Of a stretch of DNA of 64,000 bases, positions 11,400-23,369 are shown one piece after another. Position 1 is the stretch's first letter. The number at the start of each line of letters is the position of its first letter. The notes under the pieces were generated by a model that worked only from the letters and a program-made list of their open reading frames with translations, did not search any database and was not told the DNA's origin. A program made the translations under genes and the position numbers. The stretch is from Oegoconia quadripuncta (Eukaryota > Arthropoda > Insecta > Lepidoptera > Autostichidae), in assembly GCA_949316235.1 (NCBI GenBank), contig OX438751.1:8394413-8458412 (forward strand), given 5' to 3'.

Positions 11400-12420
11400 C
11401 AATTGGCAATACAAACATCTACCTGGTATGCAAGCACCCTTTCAGAGAAATCTCTCATTCCCTATTTCTCAAATTAGATTTCGCATAAAGCCTACTTTAA
11501 TTTGCGCTGTCGCTAAACATTGCGAGCTCTTTAATGTTTAAGCGGGCAGACAAACTCTTGGTATTGACTCTGTGAGGGCGGCGCGGTGGTGGCTGGTTGA
11601 CATTTGTGAACAAAGCAAATATGTTCTTGCCGGTACGCGGTGGTGCCGAGGACAGCCGCCGCCGGGCGCGATAATAAGCTTACCGGTCGAGGGCGGGCCG
11701 CCGAGCGCCGCCCGCGCCTCCCGGCCCGCCCTAACTTCGCGGTGTTATTAAATTCTTTTGTTGCCCGCAACGACGGAATGCCCAGTTATTTACGTGCGGT
11801 CCGACTACGGGATCAACGTAAATATCTTTAGCATGTGGTCTTTTGAACCCTCTCAGGTAGGATCAAGGGGATTACTTTCATCCGTGTTTTTCATTTTCAT
11901 CTTGAAAACCTATGCAATTTATAAAAATATTACCAGTTTTCCGTTCTAAATTCGTACTATCCATATTATAACGGAATGTAATAGAAAAGTTAAAATTTAA
12001 GCAGCAGGTGCACCGATTCTGAACTGCATGTTAAATCGGCGGTGTGAATAGGCAATAATAAAATTATCCCCGCATAAATTAAAACGTGAAAATCCGAGCG
12101 CGCCTCTCCGCATGAGTTTCGGCATCTAAGCTGTGCGGGGTGCGCTTCATTTCGGGAACATTACTCTCTCTCTACAACAATAAAACTCATTAATTCTCTC
12201 GTGCGGTCGCGTTTTATAAATGTTTCACGTATTAATAAAATTAACAAAGCGGTACAGTGGAGGGCTATTTCCCGACAAAGCGTCGGAGTGGAGTACAATG
12301 GAATCTAAAATAAATACGAGGACTTTAGCAAACAGGAGCGCACAAAGGGTCCACCTGGCGGGCACGGCGCGGTCGGACGGTGGCAGTTGTGGTGGCCTCT
12401 ATACTATCCAAAATTAAGTG
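11400..12420. promoter_or_regulatory. Long repeat-free island with GC-rich core, candidate enhancer/promoter
   Basis: About 1 kb without TE similarity. The core (11560-11745) is strongly GC-rich. Sox-type AACAAAG sits at about 11610, caudal/AbdB-like TTTATAA at about 12212. Frames of 60-80 codons exist on both strands but are low-complexity Arg/Ala/Pro translations of GC-rich DNA. It could also be a non-coding first exon of a neighbouring gene. Confidence 0.3.
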
Positions 12421-12597
12421 GAGACTGGAGAAGCATCCACCCGGAAGAATTGACGATTTACATACCTAAGGTTAAATACTGATATGGATATACAGCACGG
12501 ACATCGAGGACGTTCATTCAATGTTAAATGTTTTTCTGTTTCTCAAAACCTACACAAAGAGAAAAACACTTGAATTCCTTATTAAATAATTAAATTA

Positions 12598-12962
12598 ATA
12601 TTTCGAACACTTACACCAATTATCTAGTCCCCAACTAAGTAATGCTTGTACTACGGATACTAGATAACGGATAAACATACATAAATATTTTTATAAACAT
12701 TCTATAATCAAAATCAAAATCAAAAAATGCTTTATTTTGTAGGTACACAGGGTACACTTAAAATAGTCAGATTTTACATTTTTTAAGCTACTGCTTGTTC
12801 AAAAGCCACTTTTCCCCTGAGAAGAACAAGCAATATCTTATAATCGGAATAAATGTTCGTCTTCGTCATATAAACATTTACCCTTGGCAGGATTCGAACC
12901 CGCAATCGTTGAATTCGCAGACAGGGTCACTATCCAGTACACCAAACGATCATCAGTCATCT
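12598..12962 (-). repeat. SINE family B, interrupted by a LINE end
   Basis: The 3' part (12598-12709) and the tRNA-derived head (12839-12962; B box as GGATTCGAACCCGC on the plus strand at about 12891) belong to one element, as comparison with 52738-52965 shows. It is split by 12710-12838. Confidence 0.75.
12710..12838 (-). mobile_element. Truncated LINE 3' end nested in the SINE
   Basis: Starts, in plus-strand view, with an (AATCAA)n tail followed by ATGCTTTATTTTGTAGG, the reversed 3' end of a non-LTR element. It is flanked by a 7-bp duplication TATAATC at 12703-12709 and 12839-12845, which marks the insertion. Confidence 0.7.
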
Positions 12963-14824
12963 TCCCTGAGCGAGCCTTGTGAATGAGCAATAATTTTAAT
13001 ATTTTTCTTTTGATTTGATGACATCATAAACACTGTAGATTTTGCAGAAAACAGACAAGATCTCGATGCATGTAATTACGGGTATGACCTCTATTGCTAT
13101 CACATTTATACATCACCCAATAATCCCAATATAACCCCACACATTGTACAGAAGCAAGCACAATCGGTGTTCTAATCCAAACCCTTATCTCTCACTAAAA
13201 AAAGGCACCGATTTTTTTGCAGTGAAGTAGCCACCCTATTGGCAGATCTCTATCTTTGCAATGTCCACCACATACGGCTCCTTATCTTGAAAATTACACC
13301 GTTTTACCGGGTCCACTCAAAAAGTGCGGTAGATAGACCTTTTTGCACAGCTTACTAGACATCCCCTACCATAAGCTCGAACTATTAAGATAACATTGTG
13401 AGCCATTTGCCCCGGTCACAGATTACATTAGATTAACAACACGAAACTAAGCATTGTCAATATGTTTTTAAAAGGTACTTTTTCGGGTGAGATGTTTTGC
13501 CATACTTGGATATGCGTTGCAGGGCGTTTCATCCCTATTTTTTATTTTTATTTTATTTTATTGATTATATATATTTTTAAATTAATAAGAAAAATTGGTC
13601 TGCCAAAAATTGACAATAGAACCGACTTCAGTACGGTTTCCTCTTTATCTCCGTAGTGCATCTTCAAATCTTCCCCAAAATATGGGACTAGTCAGCATTT
13701 GAATTATTAGATATTATTAGTAATAGACGAGCAGCATTAAGTACTGCTGGTATGTCTATGTCACGGTGTTGGAAGAGTTCATATTGTTTATTATTTGAGT
13801 CACCGTTACTTTCATAGAAATTTATGTAATCCATTTTTGAATGAATTCACCGAATGAAGGCGTCGACGGCGACGCACCGGTCAAATTTAACTTGTAGCCT
13901 TTACAAAAATGGCCTTTACAATATTGCATTAAATCTCAGGCCGATTTAAAAATAAAATGGATTATATTTCAATGATCTTTAAGGTTCATTTTTACCTTCC
14001 TGTATGTACCTATTCACGTTCGACTTGACCATTATTTTATAATATTTAGATTTTTGTAAAGTATTCATTTTCAAATTTTTTGTTTCCCACATGAAAGAGA
14101 ATATTTATCTTAAACAAACCTCAGCGGCTTATAGTAGGGGGTGAGAGCTCCCGATCGCCGGTTAAACCCTCCACTAGGGATTTTATTGCCATTCGTATTG
14201 TCGGCCAGAGATTTACTTTGACATGTCGGAAATTCGTTTGTTGACTCTTCGCCGCCACCGAGTGGGCTTTGCAAACCGTTTGCGCCGTTTTCCTTCATCA
14301 TGAAAGGATTAATTGAGTGTCTGCCGATTTTTAAAGAGCGCAAAACGTTTATTTTTAGAATTCATTGCTATTTTGTAGGTAGATTGAAACATCGATGTAA
14401 TAATTTTTTGTTGCGATTCCTTTTACCGTTTCTTGTCAAAAAATCTATTGATAATCATTCTCGTAATAGTATTCTCTGTCTAAGGATTTAATGCTTGTGA
14501 AATAGGTACATCTCCTGTGTCCAAAAACACACCCCAGAAAGTGTAACTTAAATTCTTGTAACACATGTGAACTTAAGCAATATACTGGCTGTGATTAATA
14601 TTGCATATATACAGGGTGAGATCCAAGACATTCGAATTGGACACATATATATCATGAACAACTTTTGCATTGTCAGTATGAAAAAAAACTGTTCCATATC
14701 TACTCAATCATCGAAAGAGTAGGTATATGAAATTATTTGATTTAGATATATGAAACACTAGCCAAATACCTACCCACGTATCTTTTAAAAATTCACAAAA
14801 CATTAGTTGCGTAAACAATCCCTC
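12963..14824. other. Non-coding; repeat-free stretch with possible regulatory island
   Basis: No gene recognised. From about 13840 to 14480 the sequence is unique-looking and holds homeodomain-type sites such as AAGGATTAATTGAG (about 14304). The frames there (77 and 63 codons, opposite strands) show no family resemblance. Confidence 0.35.
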
Positions 14825-14890
14825 ATATAGGTACGGGCAAAAGCCTATAACCGTGCAGTGGGATGTTTACGGGCTGATAATGATAATGAA
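14825..14890 (+). repeat. SINE family C, 3' fragment
   Basis: GCAGTGGGATGTTTACGGGC followed by a TGATAATGATAATGA tail, the same as the 3' end of the full copy at 45960-46294. Confidence 0.65.
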
Positions 14891-14927
14891 ACAAATCTTA
14901 CTAATATGAAGTCAAATATGATTAGTG

Positions 14928-15000
14928 AAATAAATAAATATTTCGAACACTTACATCAATTATCTAATATAAAGCAAGCAAGCCTGTAAATGGATACTAA
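14928..15000 (-). repeat. SINE family B, 3' fragment
   Basis: Reads TATTTCGAACACTTACATC then AATTATCTAA and GGATACTAAA, matching the 3' part of family B. Confidence 0.55.
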
Positions 15001-16589
15001 ATTTGTATTTGTATTTGTAAAATAATTATCACAACACCAATCGATCGTCTGTTGAAAGTGGGCAATTTGCACTACTTTCTAAAGAACGTTATTTAGACAT
15101 GTTATACACGGTGGCCATGTTCCAGGCTGTATTGCATGACATCGTATTCAGGTGCCTAATTTTAACGGGCCGTGGTGGAAAAATCCCTTAGATGTTTTTT
15201 TTTATAATATAAATATTCTACATTCAAGGAATTTTTACAGTATGACTGATCCTGGAATGGATTGAACGGATGGAAAAATTCACCAACTTATCCACCGTTC
15301 CGATAATTTAGGGACTTTTTGGTATTTTTTGAATTTATTAGCATAGTATCTATCGATAGGTTTAATTACAAGAATCAATGTAGGTACTCAATAACGTACG
15401 TACGTAGACCACGGAATTGAACATGAACTATTTATAACAAAATCTACGAGAACAGTTTTTCTTGTCTTCAAATATAACCTGAGGTGTCCTTTTAGTAAAA
15501 TTTGCTATTCTCAATATTTAAGATATAAGCTTTCCCTTCATGTCATATAGATGTAGGACACCCTATACATGCTTTCGTGAACGATAAATTAATTTCCGTA
15601 CCATTATTCATCAGTTTTCCTCATAATTCAGTGTGAAACAGTGAAATACGCCTCGGCAGACTTATAGCACGCCAGGTAAAATGCATCGGGTAACACATTA
15701 ACAACGTTTCCTCGGGAAGCCTTTGTCTGTACTCAACGAATTACGGGGAAAGGAGAAAATTTAAATACCCGTCGGTACTGTTTTACATGTGAGAGATGCA
15801 CTTTGCATGTAATGTGGTGATTAAATGAGGCGACAGCGTGTTACGAAAGCAGACTAAGCCGTTTTTTTAATGTAATCACACCAAGAGTGAAAAAGCGAAG
15901 TGAAATAGGGTGCAGGTAATGATTTTCTGAAATGTCACAGTTGATAAACTAGCTAGCAGCGTGGAGGATATCTGATTAATTACCACTGTTCATGCATCTG
16001 TAACTTGAGAGGTTACTATCTATACCCATCGACTATACAGAAATTATATATATATATATAATTTATAATAACAGACTATTCTGAAATACACCTATCGCTA
16101 AATTTAGAGATGGTTTTGACATATCTTACGGACGCCTAGATTGAATTGATTACTGTATTGCCATAGTCAAAATCAGATATTTTTCTTCAGAAAGGTTTTT
16201 TAAATGTTTGTTAATCAATGATACAGGATTAATACAGGGTGAATTTGAATTCCCTAGATCCCATAGATCCCTAATAATAGTTGAGTGGCATTTGTCAACA
16301 CAAAAAGATAATAGACCAAAAACTCAAAACTTCGAATAGTTATTGGCTACTCTGATTGGCTCTGTTGAGGACACGTAAATTGACTTGCCACTTGAAAACT
16401 TTGATAGGGCTTGCGGTACCCCTCCTTCCGCATACCTCAGCTAGCTAACAGAATTTATTCGGTATAGTAAATTAGAAGTCTATGGGTTGTATACCGATGT
16501 GTCGATCTCACATATTGGGGTTACAGATAAGTTGTTACCCTGAGGACTAAGAAGTAATCCTCATAACGTCAATAGACATAACGTGTATT
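15001..16589. other. Non-coding; possible regulatory island at 15600-15860
   Basis: No gene. TIR-like pieces of the TATACAGGGTGAA MITE family lie at about 16233-16260. The 15600-15860 stretch is repeat-free and contains TTTGCATGTAATG (about 15802). A (TA)n run is at 16045-16062. Confidence 0.35.
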
Positions 16590-16675
16590 TTTTATGACCG
16601 CATAAGCGTTTAACTACAATCTCACCTGATGGAAAGTGACGATGTGGCCGAAGATGAGGCACGCGATCTCGGTCG
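16590..16675 (-). repeat. LINE 3' tail (CTTCGGCCACATCGTCACTT family)
   Basis: In plus view CAATCTCACCTGATGG then GACGATGTGGCCGAAGATGA, the reverse complement of the tail of the LINE relic at 19080-19306. Confidence 0.65.
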
Positions 16676-16821
16676 ATGCCTATTCATCCTACTTTTGAAG
16701 ATCTCAAGGTTGTATGTAGGTATGCAGTTTAAGTTAGATTTAATACCTATTCAGGTACTAAATCGTCATTTTGAACATGATTTTTATATAAACTCATTGT
16801 GCATCTCATCTTATATTAAAC

Positions 16822-17060
16822 TAGCTTTCCTCCCGCGACTTCGTCCGCGTGGAAGATTTTATCAAAATACAAACAACAAACTTTCATCCCCTATTTTATC
16901 CCCTTGGGGGTAGAATTTATCAAAATCCTTTCTTAGCGGATGCCTACGTCATAACATCTACCTGCATGCCAAATTTCAGCCCGATCCGTCCAGTGGTTTG
17001 GGCTGGGCGTTGATAGATCACTATGTCAGTCACCTTTGAGTTATATATATTTAGATGCTT
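16822..17060 (+). repeat. RTE-like/SINE dispersed repeat (CGACTTCGTCCGCGTGGA family)
   Basis: TTTCCTCCCGCGACTTCGTC near the left end and CCGTCCAGTGGTTTGGG near the right are the hallmarks of a very common insect non-LTR-derived repeat. Related copies are at 24885 and 35323 here. Confidence 0.65.
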
Positions 17061-17765
17061 GTTTTAGTAAGTAATAGAATTCAAATTGGATGCGTCTGAC
17101 ACAGCACCGTGAGATAGCATAATGGAGAATACCAGCAGTAGGTGGATGTGGACTGAGATTGATTGAGAGTTCAAAAGTGGTCAGACTCGGTATACAAACT
17201 CAGCTACGAATATTTATTTAAAAATAAACGATCGAGTTACGAATAATTTACTACTATAGAAAATGTATCGAGATGAAAGGCGACACGGGAAAAGCTATAA
17301 GACAAAATGCGTACCAAAAAAAACTATTTCGAGGATCTAGCTAAATCAGTAAATTGGCTGTAGTTCTAAGCCATAATACTCTTAATACTGTTGGCACATA
17401 GGTATAACAGAATGAAACAAGAATGTATATTATTTTAGTCCCAGTCCTACTTACAATGTAACCATTAAACTGCAAAAACCTTTCATGCTAGTGTGAAGTT
17501 CACTCAAAAAAGAACGCGATATCACCTCCATCCGTGCACTCTCTTGCACCACATTCATTGTCCTATTTGTTATTAGAGGGTAGAGCTCATGACAAAGGTG
17601 CAAAGTTCAGAGGGTAGGAAACTCAATTAAAACAACGCGACACTCGACCCGTCCTGGCTCACATTAGCAGACGATTAAGTCCGCTACGAGCTTACATTAA
17701 GGTTTCAGCATTCATAGATATAAATGAAAGACTTCATACCCTTGTCTGTTGTATGTAGGTACACA
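17061..17765. other. Non-coding, nothing firmly recognised
   Basis: Repeat-poor; about 17490-17720 is of balanced composition without coding signal. Confidence 0.4.
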
Positions 17766-17907
17766 TTTTTTTTAAGCACAACGGATCGGCACTTCACACG
17801 AATCACATCTGATGTTAAGTGAAGATGAGGCCGAAGCTGGAAGCATACTGATCCGACCCCATCTTATTTGGGGAACTGGCTATCTTATCTCTGACAACCG
17901 GAACACC
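17766..17907 (-). repeat. SINE family A, body and 3' end, minus strand
   Basis: Reversed copy from a poly-T (A tail) through AGTGAAGATGAGGCCGAAG to GATAAGATAGCCAGTTC (reversed). It stops 11 bp before the plus-strand copy, so the pair is head-to-head. Confidence 0.85.
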
Positions 17908-17917
17908 GGTTTTTAAA

Positions 17918-18237
17918 CGCCTCCGTAGCTCAATGTAAACAACATTGGGTTTACGGTTCAGAGGTCGCGGGTTCGATCCCCAGCGAGGTACATGTTTTTA
18001 GTACTCGGTTTGGTTGGTGGTAGAGCATATTAAACGTCCGCCTGGCTAGCTACCACCATCTTATCTAAATCTGCCGCCAAACAGCAATGTTGTGTTCCGG
18101 TTGTCAAAGATAAGATAGCCAGTTCCTCAAAAAAGATGAGATTTCCGGGTCAGTACGCTACCTCCTTCGGCCTCATCTTCACTTAACATCAGGTGTGATT
18201 CAGGTCAAGTGCTAAGCCGTTGTGGGTGAAAAAAAAA
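17918..18237 (+). mobile_element. SINE family A, full-length tRNA-derived copy
   Basis: About 320 bp. The 5' end is tRNA-like with an A-box region (GTAGCTCAATG, 17925-17935) and a B box (GGTTCGATCCC, 17970-17980), the internal RNA polymerase III promoter. The body and a LINE-like 3' tail ending in an A-run follow. It encodes no protein and would depend on a LINE for retrotransposition. Confidence 0.88.
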
Positions 18238-18721
18238 CTGGCAGCAGACCTAGGCATATTGTAAATAGCTTAGTCCCGTACCATAACAGCAGTCATGGCA
18301 CATTCGCTACTTACGATTAACTAAGTTAAGCAACGTGGCGCGGTAAGTCCTTGAGTGTGTGACCGACCACTAGTGTTTCCGTGCATCGGAAAGCACCAGT
18401 CGGTCCAGTTCTACGATATGGTAAAGTTACCATTTCGATTTTAGGGTTTATTCGGTCCAGTGGCTGTTGGATAAATTATTAAGAAAAATTTCCCTTTAGT
18501 AGTGGACTACTTAACCCTTAACAAGCCTTAACCATGACATTGCAATGTATGTAATCAAAAGTTTAAGTAACTACAGACGTAGGTGCAAAGGGCATAGATT
18601 AAAAGTTTTTCGCTCGTCTCTACTCATGTTTACCTTTCAATTGTTATATTTATATTTTTATTTATTTATTTAAATATATATTTATATTTTTATGTTATAT
18701 TTTTCGACAAAAAGAAACAAA

Positions 18722-18812
18722 CAAGCAAAGAAATACGCTTTATTGTTTAAATATGGAAGGAACATTTAAATATCTTATAGAAACTACATATTAGGCGGCC
18801 TTATCGAAAAGA
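18722..18812 (-). repeat. Truncated LINE 3' end (GATAAGGCCGCC family)
   Basis: Minus strand reads CGATAAGGCCGCCTAATATG then TTTAAACAATAAAGCGTATT, as in the copies at 52535 and 57082. 18238-18721 is AT-rich with nothing recognised. Confidence 0.7.
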
Positions 18813-19079
18813 AAATTACTTTTCAATTATTTTTATCGTAACAAATTATTCGTTGTTCGTGATTTTAGGACGATGAATTTTTAATGATTTTACTTCCGTT
18901 TCTCCGCTATAGAAATTTGCAGAGACTGTACTACTCGCCTTCAAAAAGCTTTTGGGGTCTGTTTGAGGCACTTCATCTAAACATTTTGCGGTTTATAAAA
19001 ACAATAAATATAAATGGGACCTTATCGAGAGTTAGCTTAAAAATTACGTGAATCGATGATAGAATCTCAGAAAGAGATC

Positions 19080-19306
19080 CTCGTCGTTTTTAAGTATGCC
19101 AGTTGGTTAAATTCATTCATAATGAGAACAGCCAAGGCATGGAACTCCCTTCCGGCGTCAATCTTTTCTGAATCGTACAACTTTGGGATCTCAAGAGCAG
19201 GGTGACTAGGCATCTACTGAGATCGCATGCTTCACCTTCGGCCACATCGTCACTTTAAAGCAGGTGAGATTGTGGTCAAATGCGTATCCTGTTAATCAAA
19301 AAAAAC
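19080..19306 (+). pseudogene. LINE relic: C-terminus of ORF2 plus 3' tail
   Basis: Plus-strand translation gives MRTAKAWNSLPASIFSESYN (about 19122-19181), the conserved RTA(R/K)xWNSLP end of many insect LINE reverse transcriptase proteins. A premature stop follows, then the 3' UTR with CTTCGGCCACATCGTCACTT and an A-run. It is a 5'-truncated dead copy. Its tail resembles the tail of SINE family A. Confidence 0.7.
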
Positions 19307-19479
19307 TGGTATGGATGACGCATTTTCAACTTTGGCTAATTTAATAGAATTATTATGTACCATTCGTACAACGAGGTACTTAATAATTCTACGTTCTGGG
19401 CTAACATACTGACAAATGTGCGTTCAGTACATGCTATTTATTAATTCTACATCAAGAGCAATCAGCTATAACACTCTTG

Positions 19480-19960
19480 TAAGACGTTTCTCTTTTATCA
19501 CTACCCCCGGCATTTCCGACTCTTAAAGGCCAGCCATTGGTCAGACAACCGTCGCACATTTACGCCCCTTGTGAAAAACTGTCACAGTGAAGTTAAGCCC
19601 ATGGAATTAACGTAGGACACACCGAAAGTCTTGAGTAACATCAATAAAACCATTTTACCCGTGAGTTTAAAAATTAGGCAAATTAAGCAAAAAACAATAA
19701 AGTTTTACGTTCAGTCTTAACCAAGAAACGAGTAAGAGTCGTTACTTGAAACACCTCCCGAGTCCCGATGGGGTAATTCATTTTCGAGTTGGCTCATTAA
19801 TTAATTGGGCGTCTACCGCGATGGGCCGCGTGGATTTTACGACTGCCATAAACTCATCTGGTGTAACTGTCGCCGCGGGTGGCATCTACCATCTAGAGTT
19901 GTAACAAATAAAACAATTATTTACCTTAATAATGGCCGCTACATTAATAACCGATTTATT
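19480..19960. promoter_or_regulatory. Repeat-free island with homeodomain-type sites
   Basis: Contains CATTAATTAATTGGG (about 19796-19810) and GCCATAAACTCATC (about 19846), with unique-looking flanks. No coding signal. An enhancer role is a guess from composition. Confidence 0.25.
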
Positions 19961-20089
19961 AGCTAGTGATTAAATTTTCTTTAACTTTATTTTTTAATAT
20001 CCCAAATACCTTCAACCTAACGATTGACTAAGAAAATATTTTCTTTCTGCGGATTGTGTTAATATACATTTGACGACTAACAATCAAAG

Positions 20090-20278
20090 CAGGGTTACTA
20101 CAACTTATAGCGCTACTTGAGTGACATAGAGTCGCGTGCGACATGGCCTACATCTCTCAAAGCCGATTGGCGGTCAAGTTGACAGCTGTCAATCGACAGC
20201 CAATCAGCTGCAAGAGACTGAGATGTCGCGCGCGACTCTTTCTCACTCGAATCGCTCTAAGTTGTAGAAGCCTTGCTG
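20090..20278. repeat. Palindromic MITE-like element
   Basis: Nearly self-complementary over its whole length: left CAGGGTTACTACAACTTA pairs with right TAAGTTGTAGAAGCCTTGCTG, and AGAGTCGCGTGCGACAT with ATGTCGCGCGCGACTCT. CAG...CTG ends suggest hAT, but no 8-bp target duplication was found. Confidence 0.65.
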
Positions 20279-21000
20279 AATAAACCTAAATAGACATAGC
20301 CATTCCCTATACACATTTAATTATAGGCTTCTGTTCTGTAGGCAATGAAAGTGTTTCATCTATAGGCCAATTCTGTTTACGATCGAGCTACCGTTCGAGG
20401 CTTTTCGACGCCGCAATCGGTTTTACGATGTCTTTTGTTAGAAATTTACAATTTTATTATCACTCGAAGTAACTTGAGCTTCAACAAAATTAGCTAACTG
20501 CCTACTCTAGTCTCTCTATTCGGGAATATTGTCTGGTCACAATTTGGATGGTTTCGAAGTGTAGCTCAGTCTGTTCTCGTGATCCTAAAGTAATTAGTTC
20601 CGTTCAATTTGCCATGCTCGATAAAGGCAACCTTAGCATTTTTGAATAACGAACTCATTAATAAAATTATTCATCTATAACGTACTATGTTGTTTTCAAT
20701 GCGTAAAAAGAATAGATCCAATCTATATCTTCCCAAAAGGAGACTAAGGGACTTTACACCAAAACATATAAAGACTTGCTTGTTTTAAAGGCGATGGGCG
20801 CACCCGCTACTGCCACGTGTGTATTTCTGTATATTTCGAAAGGTTTAACTGGCAACACTCAAATGCTTATGTTTGGGATATCCCTGACTACCCATTGGGA
20901 TTTAGCTCGCGATCACTTAAAACACACCTATGTGAAAGAGAGGGCAGAAAAAAGAAAGGAACCGCTGTTACTCCACCGACAAGAGCGTAGCGCTTAAATT
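20279..21000. other. Non-coding, nothing recognised
   Basis: A 73-codon frame (20776-20997) has no recognisable similarity. Confidence 0.45.
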
Positions 21001-21120
21001 AGAAGAAACACACTTATAAAAATCCATATTTGTATTCATCACACAGACATTTACCCCTCGCGGGATTCGAACCCGCAACCGTTGGTTTCGCTGACAGGCT
21101 CACTATCCAGTACACGATTC
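21001..21120 (-). repeat. SINE family B, tRNA-derived head
   Basis: Plus view shows CGCGGGATTCGAACCCGCAA (reversed B box, about 21058) and CACTATCCAGTACAC (reversed A-box side), as in 52738-52965. After it, 21121-21989 is AT-rich except a block with short frames at 21157-21466 of no known family. Confidence 0.75.
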
Positions 21121-21989
21121 CGTCTGTAGTATGTAAATAAATGGTTCACTATTGCGTTGTGTCACAAACATAATATATTCTTATTTTACCGACAAGGTGA
21201 ACATCTCGCAATACTTCCCGCAATGCTTCCCACAATCTTGAGATTTGCGGGCTTTTTAATAGCCGCGGCGCGGCGTTGCGCGCTGAATGTAAATCACCCA
21301 CCACATTCGTACCGAGAGTTGGCAACACCTGGCTATTTACGTTATTCGTGGTTATTCTCCTCGTCTCCGCCATCCGTCGCCGTTTAAACTTTAACCAAAG
21401 TTTCGCAGCGAAATTGTAGCAAGTTTTATAAATAATTTCCGAAAGCCAGGATGAATATGAATTCAAATAACGGTCATAGAATAATAATTTTATTGTGATT
21501 TACAAATATTTTTTAACGATTTAATATAATATCTAAAAATGTAATAATGCCTAAGAAAATACAATTTGATATGTAATGAATGAAATTAATGTATGTGTAA
21601 TTTCAGGTATTCTAAACTGTCGATATCAAAAAATATAATTGATACACATGTTAGACCTTTCGTTCGGTACTTTCATTATCGCAAAAGACCAAAATTTTCA
21701 AATTTGACATAAGTGTACATTTGATGGCCCTAAGTTTGCCATTTCTTGCATACATAACATAAATACTTATATAGTATACATATAGGTACCAGCCTTTTAT
21801 ATTTAGCTAGCATCGATATTCATGTAGGTACCTAATAATTAAAGAGCAATTTTTTCACACTGCAATAATAATTTTATGTTTTCGGAACATTCACAGCATT
21901 TGAGTCATAGAAAATCATTGATTCACATGTAGGTAAATACTCTATGTATTAAATAAAATATATGTATCTCCTTGTTTCTAACAATCTAT

Positions 21990-22260
21990 TATACAGGGTG
22001 AATTTGAATTCGTGTAATTCCCATTAACTGGTGACGTCGCTCTTGATTACGAACAACTTTCCCCAAGGAACCATAGTCGAATTCGATCAAAAAATTTTCG
22101 ATTATACATACAAAGCAAACCATTCAGAACCCACCTTTATTATGGAATTCCAACAATTTTCTGATGAACTCGGCGATGGTTTCTAGTAGAAAGTTCTTCA
22201 TAATCAGGAGTAGAGTCACCAGTAAACAGAAATTGAACGAATTAAATTTCACCCTGTATA
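21990..22260. mobile_element. Fold-back MITE with TATACAGGGTGAA ends
   Basis: 271 bp, TATACAGGGTGAATTTGAAT at the left and ATTAAATTTCACCCTGTATA at the right, with an inner palindrome (CGAACAACTTTCC / AGAAAGTTCTTC). TA at both edges fits a Tc1/mariner-type target. No transposase is encoded. Confidence 0.8.
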
Positions 22261-23369
22261 ATTTTCCCGACTCAAAATAAGTAATGTAAACATTTTCTAT
22301 ACAAGGCCTGTATTTTATACGTCCTAGGTACCTAATAGGAATCTTGAACAACATTATTCAAATAATTTGTACCATTTAGCACCTCTTTAATTTGTATTTT
22401 CAAAAAGTTATATCACTTACATAGATTAAGAATAATAAGTACTTTTAATATACTAAGTATAAATTACTAACATGTAAATTTTATCAGAACCTATCCACTT
22501 ATAGGTGGTTTCCAAATTCGTGTAATTAACGAGATCCAATACCAACTGTTAAAGTACTTAAAGCCCATGTTATCTTACATACTTAATAAATAAAAACAAA
22601 TCGCTGCCAATAAATACTTAACCGAAATATGTCATGAAAATCATTCATATTATAATATTATTTATTGGGGGGTTAATACACAACAGATAGAAGTATATCT
22701 ACCAACAAGTAAAAATGGACTTTAATGTTTTATGAAGATTGTGCACAGATTACCCTACGAATAAAATATTATATTTTTTTTTCTAATTTACATTTAAATA
22801 ACTTTCCGACCGTGCCATCGTCCGCGTTGGATCTCAAAATAAAATATAGGTAAGAAATTCTCTCAAAATTCGTTGCGTAGTTTTTAAAACAACTAAGCGC
22901 ACAAATCGCAGATTGCGACTTAATTTTATACTATTTACAGATCAAGCAAAAATATTGCTAGAATCATGTAAATGAGCAAAAGGTTTTATTCTACACGAAT
23001 TTGGTAATCACCAATAAATAGATTGTCCATATTCCACTATCAGTATATGTATAGTGTTGTGAATTCGTAACAGTTAACGGTAAGAGTTGTCAGTTTATTT
23101 CGTAATATGTTATTTATATACTCGAATGCTGAAATCAGCTTTACGGTCACAGCAAAGAAAAAGAACGTATAAAATAAAATTAGCAATAAACTGTAAAGAC
23201 GCCTACACAATGAGAGTTAAACTAACATAAATAGGAACCGTCGTCGCAATTATTAGTGTTCATTCATCAATATGCAACTCAATAAATTCACATAAAATTA
23301 AATAGGTTCTTGACCTACAGCTTCACCAAAAAGAATTGAAACCGGAAAAGAAAGGAACTCCATTTATTG
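22261..23369. other. AT-rich non-coding; degraded repeat at about 22795-22900
   Basis: A weak match to the CGTCCGCGTGGA repeat is visible near 22810. Nothing else was assigned. Confidence 0.4.

Noticed and set aside
11531..11831. Arg/Ala/Pro-rich small proteins on both strands
   Set aside because: Products of GC-rich DNA lacking stops; no start context or family similarity.
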